The notes beneath the pieces were generated by a model. The model searched no databases, was not told the DNA's origin, and was given only the letters and a program-made list of their open reading frames with translations. A stretch of DNA of 64,000 nt from an uncultured Porticoccus sp. (GTDB lineage Bacteria; Pseudomonadota; Gammaproteobacteria; Pseudomonadales; Porticoccaceae). The DNA is taken from positions 62,001 through 126,000 of the forward strand of contig NZ_CAJXST010000005.1 of NCBI RefSeq assembly GCF_913061305.1. The letters are read 5' to 3'. Made by a program: the position numbers and the translations under genes. Shown piece by piece: positions 57,390 to 64,000 of this stretch; position 1 is the first letter of the stretch, and each line of letters begins with the position of its first letter.

Positions 57390-58097
57390 TCAGGCGGGTT
57401 TGCGCACGCAGATCATGTAATTGACGTCCACATCGCGATCTGTCATCCGGTAGCGGCGGGTCAATGGGTTGTAGACCATGCCCGTCATGGCTTGCAGCTC
57501 GAGTCCACACTCCCTGACCCACTGACAGAGCTCTGAGGGGCGAATAAATTTGCCGTAGTCATGGGTGCCCCTCGGCAGAAGACGCAGCAGATATTCCGCA
57601 CCGATAATGGCAAACAGGTAGGCTTTGGGATTGCGGTTAATCGTTGAAAAGTACAGGTAGCCACCTGGTTTTACCAGTCGCGCACAGGCGGCTATGACGG
57701 ACAGCGGGTCTGGCACGTGCTCGAGCATTTCCAGGCAGGTGACAATATCAAATTGTTCGGGATGTTGTGCAGCCATATCCTCTGCAGTACTGCGCAGATA
57801 GTTCACAGCAACACCGCTTTCCAGCCCGTGCAGTCGGGCGACCGCCAGCGGTGCCTCGCCCATGTCGATGCCGGTGACGTCGGCGCCACGATGAACCATG
57901 GCTTCAGCCAGAATCCCTCCGCCACAGCCCACATCCAGTAATTTTTGCTCTGCCACCGGGGAGTAGCTGTCGATCCAGTTAGCCCGCAGCGGGTTGATGT
58001 CATGCAGGGCCTTGAATTCACTTTCCCGGTCCCACCAGCGACTGGCCAGGGCTTCAAATTTGGCGATCTCGGCACGATCGATATTGGACGATGACAT
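57390..58097 (-). CDS. ubiG: Ubiquinone biosynthesis O-methyltransferase UbiG
   Basis: A 235-residue SAM-dependent methyltransferase that performs both O-methylations in ubiquinone synthesis. It contains the SAM motif [37 protein letters not shown]-type start (quoted only to [17 protein letters not shown]), EMLEHVPDP, and [12 protein letters not shown]. The ATG at 58097 has GGGGAT about seven bases upstream and gives the family N-terminus; an in-frame start at 58118 would add seven residues. It lies 16 bases from mupP and 41 bases from mtaD. Confidence 0.95.
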   Translation of the reverse strand: MSSSNIDRAEIAKFEALASRWWDRESEFKALHDINPLRANWIDSYSPVAEQKLLDVGCGGGILAEAMVHRGADVTGIDMGEAPLAVARLHGLESGVAVNYLRSTAEDMAAQHPEQFDIVTCLEMLEHVPDPLSVIAACARLVKPGGYLYFSTINRNPKAYLFAIIGAEYLLRLLPRGTHDYGKFIRPSELCQWVRECGLELQAMTGMVYNPLTRRYRMTDRDVDVNYMICVRKPA

Positions 58098-58138
58098 GTT
58101 GGATCCCCAGTTGGACATGTGGCGAATTTAAAGGTGCT

Positions 58139-59464
58139 TCAGCTTTTACCGGTAAACTTGCGTTGCCATTGTCTGGCTTTGATGATGACTTCCTGTTCGT
58201 TGATGGTCTGCAGTTGCCGTTCCAGCATCAAGGCTCGACCATTGACCCACAGGTGGCTGACGCGACTTCCGGAGTTGGTGTAAACCAGTTGAGAGGCTGG
58301 ATTATACAGCGGTTCAGTTTCGATTGTCCCAACCTCTATCGCTACCAGATCTGCCGCTTTGCCCGCTTCGATACTGCCAATGCGATCTCCCCAGCCCAGC
58401 GCTCTGGCCCCATTGATAGTGGCCATTTGCAGGGTGCTATGTGCATCGGCAGCACCGGGATCGCCGGAAACGGCCTTGGCGACGATCGCCGCTGTGCGCA
58501 TTTCGCCAAACATATCCAGATCGTTATTGCTGGCGGCACCGTCAGTACCCAGTGCGACGTTGATCCCACGCTCCTGGAGCTGCGCCAGCGGACAGAATCC
58601 GCTGGCCATTTTCAAATTGGACTCCGGACAGTGAATAACATGCGCGTTGAAACTGGCGATGGTTTCCAGGTCGCTCTCGTCCAATGCCGTCATGTGTACA
58701 CACTGGGTGAGGGGTGAGAGGAACTCCAGAGCCTTGAGTCGCTGAATGGGCCGCAATCCGTACTGGCCCAGGCTGTCTGCAACCTCACCCGCGGTTTCAT
58801 GCAGATGAATCTGGACACAGGTGTCCAGCTCCTGGGCGTAAGTGGCTATCTTGCGGAGTGGCTCATCGGAGAGGGTGTAGGGTGCATGGGGGCCAAAGGC
58901 AATGCGTGTGAGGTCGCGTCCTTTGTAGTCATCCCGCAACTGCAGTCCCTTGTGGATATACTCATCGGGTCCGCGTCCCCAGGGGGAGGGAAAGTCGAAA
59001 ACCGGAAAAGCGATTTGGCTGCGAATGCCGGCATGGCTGGCCACCCTGGCAGCACTTTCGGGAAAGAAATACATGTCAGAAAAACAACTGGTACCGCTGC
59101 GAATCATTTCCGCAACCGCGAGTTCAGTGCCGTCCTGCACAAAGCTGTCACTGACCCAGTGCATTTCGATGGGCCAGATATGCTCTTCCAGCCAGGTTTT
59201 CAGTGGGTAGTCGTCAGCATAGCCGCGCAGCAATGTCATGGCTGCATGACCGTGGGCGTTGACCAGCCCCGGCATTAGAATATGATTCGGCATCGACACC
59301 TGTTCACGGGCGCAGTACCTTCGCTCTGCTTCAATGCGTGGCAGCAGGGCGAGAATGTCGCCATCGCGGATAGCCACGCAGCAGTTTTCGTAAACCTGGC
59401 CTTCCGGGATGATCGGGATAATCCAGCGCGCTGAAATCAACAGATCTATGGGTTCAGGCGTCAT
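58139..59464 (-). CDS. mtaD: 5-methylthioadenosine/S-adenosylhomocysteine deaminase-like amidohydrolase
   Basis: A 441-residue TRZ/ATZ-type metal-dependent hydrolase. The metal motif is NAHGHAAMTLL; other motifs are IAFGPHAPYTLSDEPL, QIHLHETAGEVADS, HCPESNLKMASGF and LGTDGAASNNDLDMF. In Pseudomonas the homologue next to ubiG deaminates methylthioadenosine. The ATG at 59464 has AAGGA about 11 bases upstream and was chosen over an in-frame start at 59524 that adds 20 atypical residues. It is the first gene of the yciK-mupP-ubiG-mtaD minus-strand operon and divergent from gyrA. Confidence 0.92.
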   Translation of the reverse strand: MTPEPIDLLISARWIIPIIPEGQVYENCCVAIRDGDILALLPRIEAERRYCAREQVSMPNHILMPGLVNAHGHAAMTLLRGYADDYPLKTWLEEHIWPIEMHWVSDSFVQDGTELAVAEMIRSGTSCFSDMYFFPESAARVASHAGIRSQIAFPVFDFPSPWGRGPDEYIHKGLQLRDDYKGRDLTRIAFGPHAPYTLSDEPLRKIATYAQELDTCVQIHLHETAGEVADSLGQYGLRPIQRLKALEFLSPLTQCVHMTALDESDLETIASFNAHVIHCPESNLKMASGFCPLAQLQERGINVALGTDGAASNNDLDMFGEMRTAAIVAKAVSGDPGAADAHSTLQMATINGARALGWGDRIGSIEAGKAADLVAIEVGTIETEPLYNPASQLVYTNSGSRVSHLWVNGRALMLERQLQTINEQEVIIKARQWQRKFTGKS

Positions 59465-59565
59465 GATGGGCCGTTCCTTGAATCGGTAGCAGGTCGCGCA
59501 GTATACCCGCAGAAAAAAGATCATTAAACAAAGGCATACAAGGGCGTTTCAGGTGTATTTTGTGG

Positions 59566-59571
59566 TATGAT
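59566..59571 (+). promoter_or_regulatory. Extended -10 promoter element of gyrA
   Basis: TATGAT (59566-59571) preceded by TGG gives an extended -10 (TGnTATGAT). The -35 region has no good match, as is common for extended -10 promoters. The predicted start is near 59577-59579. Confidence 0.5.
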
Positions 59572-59576
59572 CCGGC

Positions 59577-59620
59577 GCTTGTTTTGGCGCCATTCAGGCG
59601 CCTGAACGTCCAAAACAAGC
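59577..59620 (+). promoter_or_regulatory. Structured leader of gyrA
   Basis: An 11-bp perfect inverted repeat, GCTTGTTTTGG (59577-59587) and CCAAAACAAGC (59610-59620), encloses a second GC-rich stem (GGCGCC at 59586-59591 and 59597-59602) that overlaps a 12-bp palindrome TCAGGCGCCTGA (59594-59605). It has no T-tract. It lies at the predicted 5' end of the gyrA mRNA and ends 21 bases before the ATG. Confidence 0.7.
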
Positions 59621-59641
59621 AGAAAGGGATCGAGCAGCAGT

Positions 59642-62200
59642 ATGGGTGAATTAGCCAGAGAAATCCTGCCCGTCAATATCGAAGACGAATTGCGTCAGTC
59701 TTACCTCGATTACGCGATGAGCGTCATTGTCGGCAGGGCACTTCCCGATGTTCGCGATGGTCTTAAACCGGTTCACCGGCGCGTACTCTTTGCCATGAGC
59801 GTTCTGAATAATGACTGGAACAAGGCTTACAAGAAGTCTGCCCGGGTTGTGGGTGATGTGATTGGTAAGTATCACCCCCACGGTGATTCGGCTGTTTACG
59901 ACACGATTGTCCGCATGGCCCAACCGTTTTCCCTGCGCTACATGCTGGTGGATGGGCAGGGTAACTTCGGTTCCATCGACGGTGACTCTGCGGCGGCAAT
60001 GCGTTACACCGAAATCCGCATGTCCAAGATTGCCCACTCGTTGCTGGCCGATCTCGAGAAAGAAACCGTCAATTTTGTTGAAAACTACGACGGTACAGAA
60101 CTGATTCCCCAGGTGCTGCCGACCCGTGTCCCCAATCTGTTGGTAAACGGTTCCTCCGGGATCGCGGTCGGTATGGCCACCAACATTCCGCCGCATAACC
60201 TGCGGGAGGTGGTGGCTGGCTGTTTGGCGCTGATCGATAACCCAGACATCACTATTGATGAGCTGATGGCCTTTATTCCCGGTCCGGATTTCCCTACGGC
60301 GGCCATTATCAATGGTCGAGCCGGCATTATTCAGGCTTACCGCACAGGCCGAGGTCGCATTTATGTGCGGGCCAGAGCAGAAGTGGTGCGCGATGAGAAA
60401 ACCAGTCGCGAAATAATCATTATTCACGAAATCCCCTATCAGCTGAACAAGGCGCGATTGATAGAGCGCATTGCCGAGCTGGTCAAAGAGAAAAAAATTG
60501 AGGGTATTTCGGAGCTGCGGGATGAGTCCGACAAGGACGGCCTGCGGGTTGTTATCGAGCTTAAAAGAGGGGAGTCGGGCGACGTTGTACTGAATAATCT
60601 GTATGCCCAAACCCAGCTGCAGAACGTGTTTGGTATCAATATGGTGGCGCTGGTTGACGAGCAGCCCCGCACACTCAACCTCAAGGAAATGCTGGAAGCC
60701 TTTGTTCGCCACCGACGCGAAGTGGTGACACGCCGCACCGTTTATCTGTTGAGAAAGGCCCGGGAACGGGGCCATCTGCTGGAAGGTTTGGCCGTCGCCA
60801 TTGCCAACATCGATGCTGTCATCGAGCTGATCAAGGCATCTCCGTCCCCCGCCGAAGCCAAAGAGCGTCTGATTGCCTGCGGTTGGGATGCCTCGGCAGT
60901 CGGCCAGTTTCTCGAGCATACCGGCAGCCACGCCTGTCGCCCCGAAGATCTGGATCCGCAATTCGGTATACGTGACGGCAAGTATTTCCTTTCTCCGGCC
61001 CAGGCCCAGGCCATTCTCGAATTGCGCCTGCACCGCCTGACCGGGATGGAGCATGACAAACTGTTGGCCGAGTACCAGGAAAAACTTGCAGAAATTGCCG
61101 AGTATCTGGCGATCCTTGATTCCCACAGTCGTCTCATGGACGTCATCAGGGAGGAATTGCGTGAAGTCAGTGAGGAATTCGGTGACGATCGCCGCACAGA
61201 AATTATCGAATCGCAGCACGATCTGACCATTGAGGATCTGATTACCGAAGAGGACCGGGTGGTGACCATCTCCCACGGTGGTTACGCAAAAACCCAGCCC
61301 CTCAGTGATTATCAGGCACAGCGCCGTGGTGGTATGGGCAAGTCTGCCACAGCGGTTAAGGATGAAGACTTCGTCGAGCATCTGCTGGTGGCCAGCACCC
61401 ATAGTACGATTCTTTGTTTTACCAGCCGGGGTAAGGTCTTCTGGCTGAAGGTCTACCAGATCCCTCTGGCTGGCCGCAATTCCCGTGGGCGGCCTATGGT
61501 GAATTTGCTGCCCCTCGAAGAAAATGAGCGAATTACCTCCATTCTTCCCGTAGAGGATTATACGGCTGACCGGTTCGTGATCATGGCCACGGCCAATGGC
61601 ACCATAAAGAAAACATCGCTTGATCAATATTCCCGTCCGCGCAGTGTCGGACTGCGGGCGGTGGATCTGGTGGAGGGTGATCACCTGGTGGGCACTGCGA
61701 TTACGGACGGTAACTGCGATGTGATGCTGTTTAGCAGCGAAGGTAAGGCAGTTCGCTTTGCGGAGGCGGATGTGCGTGCCATGGGGCGGGTTTCCAAGGG
61801 TGTCCGCGGTATGCGGTTGCCCGCCGGTCATCAGGTGCTGGCTATGGTGATTCCCCAGGAAAACGGTTATGTGCTGACAGTGTCACAGAAAGGTTACGGC
61901 AAGCAGACGGCCCTGACTGAATTTCCCACCAAGGGTCGCGGTGGCAAGGGTATGATTGCCATGCAGTCCACTGACCGCAATGGTCCCCTGGTCGGTGCTG
62001 TCCAATTATTTGATGGCGATGAAATTATGTTGATCTCCGATCAGGGCACCATGGTTCGCACCCATGTGGGCGAAATCTCTGTGCTGGGTCGCAATACCCA
62101 GGGGGTTCGTGTCATCCGTCTCAAAGAGGGCGAGGCGCTGGTGGGTATGGCCAGGATAGAGGAACAGGAACCGTTGCTTGACGAAGAGCTGGAAGCCTAG
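59642..62200 (+). CDS. gyrA: DNA gyrase subunit A
   Basis: The DNA-breaking subunit of gyrase, which introduces negative supercoils. The 852-residue protein has the N-terminal breakage-reunion domain with catalytic Tyr122 (AAMRYTEIR), and the C-terminal beta-pinwheel with the GyrA box (QRRGGMGKS) near 565. The quinolone-resistance region reads HGDSAVYD, so Ser83 and Asp87 are the sensitive-type residues. The C-terminal tail is acidic. The TATAAT-like and structured leader is described separately. pheA follows after 12 bases. Confidence 0.98.
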   Translation: MGELAREILPVNIEDELRQSYLDYAMSVIVGRALPDVRDGLKPVHRRVLFAMSVLNNDWNKAYKKSARVVGDVIGKYHPHGDSAVYDTIVRMAQPFSLRYMLVDGQGNFGSIDGDSAAAMRYTEIRMSKIAHSLLADLEKETVNFVENYDGTELIPQVLPTRVPNLLVNGSSGIAVGMATNIPPHNLREVVAGCLALIDNPDITIDELMAFIPGPDFPTAAIINGRAGIIQAYRTGRGRIYVRARAEVVRDEKTSREIIIIHEIPYQLNKARLIERIAELVKEKKIEGISELRDESDKDGLRVVIELKRGESGDVVLNNLYAQTQLQNVFGINMVALVDEQPRTLNLKEMLEAFVRHRREVVTRRTVYLLRKARERGHLLEGLAVAIANIDAVIELIKASPSPAEAKERLIACGWDASAVGQFLEHTGSHACRPEDLDPQFGIRDGKYFLSPAQAQAILELRLHRLTGMEHDKLLAEYQEKLAEIAEYLAILDSHSRLMDVIREELREVSEEFGDDRRTEIIESQHDLTIEDLITEEDRVVTISHGGYAKTQPLSDYQAQRRGGMGKSATAVKDEDFVEHLLVASTHSTILCFTSRGKVFWLKVYQIPLAGRNSRGRPMVNLLPLEENERITSILPVEDYTADRFVIMATANGTIKKTSLDQYSRPRSVGLRAVDLVEGDHLVGTAITDGNCDVMLFSSEGKAVRFAEADVRAMGRVSKGVRGMRLPAGHQVLAMVIPQENGYVLTVSQKGYGKQTALTEFPTKGRGGKGMIAMQSTDRNGPLVGAVQLFDGDEIMLISDQGTMVRTHVGEISVLGRNTQGVRVIRLKEGEALVGMARIEEQEPLLDEELEA

Positions 62201-62212
62201 CAGGGAGACGGT

Positions 62213-63298
62213 ATGGCAGACGAAAACAAGCTCAGCCAGCTTCGCGAGCAAATCGATGCAATAGATGACCAGATCCTCACCCTGATCAGTGAGCGCGCCA
62301 GTTGTGCCCAGCAGGTGGCTGAGGTCAAACGTGCCGAGGGGGATACCATATTCTACCGGCCTGAGCGGGAGGCCCAGGTGCTTCGCCATGTCATGACGAA
62401 AAATCGGGGGCCGCTGGATAACGAAGAAATGGCCAGGCTGTTCCGGGAAATCATGTCCGCCTGCCTGGCACTTGAACAGCCGGTAAAAGTCGCTTTTCTG
62501 GGCCCCGAGGGCACTTTCACCCAGGAAGCCGCACTCAAGCATTTTGGCCATTCAGCACTGGCCGTGCCCCTCGGTGCAATCGATGAAGTCTTTCGGGAAG
62601 TGGCCGCCGGTGCAGTGAATTATGGTGTTGTGCCCGTGGAAAACTCCACGGAAGGCATGATTAACCACACCCTGGACACCTTTCTTGACTCCACCCTGAA
62701 GATTTGTGGTGAAGTGGAGCTGCGAATTCATCACCACCTGCTGGTCGGACCCAACACGCATCCCGACCGGATTACCCGAATCTATTCCCACGCGCAGTCA
62801 TTGGCTCAGTGTCGTCAGTGGCTTGATGCCCACTACCCAAAAGCCGAGCGTGTTGCGGTCAGCAGTAATGCAGATGCGGCCAAACGTGTCATCGGTGAGT
62901 GGAACAGTGCCGCTATTGCCGGTGATATGGCCGCTGAGCTCTATGACCTGCAGAAGTTGTCAGAAAAAATTGAAGACCGGCCAGATAACTCCACCCGGTT
63001 TCTTATTATCGGTCGGGATGCCATACCGCCCAGCGGTGACGACAAGACCTCTATCATTGCAGCTGTTCGCAATGAGCCGGGTGCCCTGCATCAGCTGCTG
63101 GAGCCTTTCCACCGCCAGGGTGTGGATTTGACTCGGGTGGAAACGCGACCATCGCGGACCGGAAAATGGACTTATGTGTTCTTTATTGATTTTGAAGGAC
63201 ATTGTGACAATCCCAAAGTGGCGGAAGTGCTCCGAGAGGTGGCTGCTTTCGTCGCTGACCTCAGAGTGCTCGGCTCCTATCCAAAAGCCGTCTTGTAA
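62213..63298 (+). CDS. pheA: Chorismate mutase / prephenate dehydratase (P-protein)
   Basis: Bifunctional enzyme of phenylalanine synthesis. The 361-residue protein has an AroQ-type chorismate mutase domain (about 1-90; LREQIDAIDDQILTLISERA), a prephenate dehydratase domain (about 93-275; VAFLGPEGTFTQEAALKHFG, VPVENSTEGMINHTLD) and a C-terminal ACT domain (about 285-360; EPGALHQLLEPF, TRVETRPSRTGKW). The ACT motif that reads ESRP in many family members is ETRP here. A GGGAGACGG ribosome binding site precedes the ATG. It follows gyrA directly; no serC lies between. Confidence 0.97.
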   Translation: MADENKLSQLREQIDAIDDQILTLISERASCAQQVAEVKRAEGDTIFYRPEREAQVLRHVMTKNRGPLDNEEMARLFREIMSACLALEQPVKVAFLGPEGTFTQEAALKHFGHSALAVPLGAIDEVFREVAAGAVNYGVVPVENSTEGMINHTLDTFLDSTLKICGEVELRIHHHLLVGPNTHPDRITRIYSHAQSLAQCRQWLDAHYPKAERVAVSSNADAAKRVIGEWNSAAIAGDMAAELYDLQKLSEKIEDRPDNSTRFLIIGRDAIPPSGDDKTSIIAAVRNEPGALHQLLEPFHRQGVDLTRVETRPSRTGKWTYVFFIDFEGHCDNPKVAEVLREVAAFVADLRVLGSYPKAVL

Positions 63299-63319
63299 CC
63301 AGGCGTTGGGTTGATACTT

Positions 63320-64000
63320 ATGCGTATGAACTTGAAGAGCCTGGCGTTGCCAGGCGTACAACATTTGCAACCCTATCAGGGCGGCAAGCCCCTCGATGAA
63401 CTGGAACGTGAGCTCGGTATCTCCGGTGCAATTAAGCTGGCAAGCAATGAAAATCCGTTGGGTTTGAGTGAGCTGGCGAAAGCCGCTATAGAAGCCTCGT
63501 TTGAAAATGGTGCTCGCTATCCCGACGGAAACGGGTTTTATCTCAAGCGCCGGCTCGCCGAAAAATTGGCTGTTTCTGTCAGTCAGCTGACGCTGGGTAA
63601 CGGATCCAATGAAGTTCTGGAGCTGCTGGCGAGAGGTTTTCTCGGTCAACAGCACAATGCCATCATTGCTGAACACGCCTTCGTGGTCTACCAACTGGTA
63701 ATCACTGCGCAAAATGCCAACGCGATTGTTGTTCCGGCCAGTAACTGGGGCCATGATTTATCAGCTATGGCCGCCGCTGTGAATGAAGACACGCGCTTGC
63801 TGTTTATCGCCAACCCCAATAATCCGACCGGGACCTGGGTGTCGCTTGCATCAATTAAAGCGTTGTTGCAAGAGCTGCCAGACACTGTGCTGGTGGTGGT
63901 GGATGAAGCCTATTTTGAATATGTGGACCAACCCGGTTATGGCTCTGCCCTCGAGTTGATTGACGACTACCCCAATCTGATTGTTACCCGAACCTTTTCC
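63320..64000 (+). CDS. hisC: Histidinol-phosphate aminotransferase (partial, N-terminal part)
   Basis: A PLP-dependent class I/II aminotransferase, 227 codons present before the window ends. It begins LPGVQHLQPYQGGKPLDEL and has KLASNENPLGLS, LTLGNGSNEVLELLARGF, IANPNNPTGTWV and VVVDEAYFEYVD, typical of HisC. The PLP-binding lysine lies beyond the window. In Pseudomonas the hisC2 gene has the same place after pheA and can also transaminate aromatic keto acids. Two nearby ATGs (63320 and 63326) are possible starts. Confidence 0.93.
   Translation, partial: MRMNLKSLALPGVQHLQPYQGGKPLDELERELGISGAIKLASNENPLGLSELAKAAIEASFENGARYPDGNGFYLKRRLAEKLAVSVSQLTLGNGSNEVLELLARGFLGQQHNAIIAEHAFVVYQLVITAQNANAIVVPASNWGHDLSAMAAAVNEDTRLLFIANPNNPTGTWVSLASIKALLQELPDTVLVVVDEAYFEYVDQPGYGSALELIDDYPNLIVTRTFS

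Noticed and set aside
59651-61831. Open frame of 726 codons on the minus strand inside gyrA
   Set aside because: It is antisense to the fully conserved gyrA and has no recognisable domain; long antisense frames are common in GC-moderate genes with strong codon bias.

Overview
This is a gene-dense stretch of a Gammaproteobacterium chromosome. Gene content and order resemble Pseudomonas and the marine Cellvibrionales-type lineages. Evidence for this is a set of conserved neighbourhoods: tig-clpP-clpX-lon-hupB-ppiD, lolC-lolD-lolE, a full ccmABCDEFGHI operon, smc-zipA-ligA, yciO-scpA-scpB-rluB, and yciK-mupP-ubiG-mtaD divergent from gyrA-pheA-hisC. Use of Smc-ScpAB rather than MukBEF also argues against an enteric or vibrio genome. 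Species-level placement is not possible from the sequence alone. No rRNA, tRNA, CRISPR array, insertion sequence or phage gene was found. The longest stretch without a gene is about 225 bp (41162-41386).

Layout. 1-7.4 kb: protein quality control (trigger factor C-terminus, ClpP, ClpX, Lon, HU, PpiD); lon has a textbook heat-shock promoter. 7.5-13.2 kb: soluble transhydrogenase, a small exported protein on the minus strand, LolCDE and a DUF2062 membrane protein. 13.4-17.6 kb: an FMN/[3Fe-4S] glutamate-synthase-like protein, then an overlapping pair made of a GCS2-type ligase and an aspartoacylase-type hydrolase. 17.6-20.7 kb: a sirtuin divergent from three overlapping arsenosugar-type genes (ArsS radical SAM protein and two glycosyltransferases). 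20.8-28.7 kb: a small acidic protein and the cytochrome c maturation operon, which carries an unexpected carboxymuconolactone-decarboxylase-family gene between ccmG and ccmH. 28.8-36.8 kb: smc, zipA, ligA and an MFS transporter. 36.8-41.2 kb: an RNA methyltransferase, a DksA-like protein, and a minus-strand operon of five genes ending in an atypical pdxJ.

41.4-52.4 kb is the most unusual region: six tightly packed plus-strand genes. They encode a thiamine-diphosphate enzyme of the acetolactate-synthase family, two different citrate-synthase-fold proteins that both seem to lack the canonical catalytic residues, a TonB-dependent receptor, an orphan periplasmic binding protein, and a 1487-residue hybrid histidine kinase ending in GGDEF and EAL domains. 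Read together they look like an uptake-sensing-catabolism unit for an unknown substrate. That reading is inference; the gene order and domains are seen directly.

52.5-64 kb returns to core genes: yciO, scpA, scpB, rluB, a small membrane protein, then yciK, mupP, ubiG and mtaD on the minus strand, and gyrA, pheA and the 5' part of hisC on the plus strand. serC, which commonly lies between gyrA and pheA in Pseudomonas, is absent here. The gyrA leader has a strong inverted repeat starting almost exactly at its predicted transcription start.
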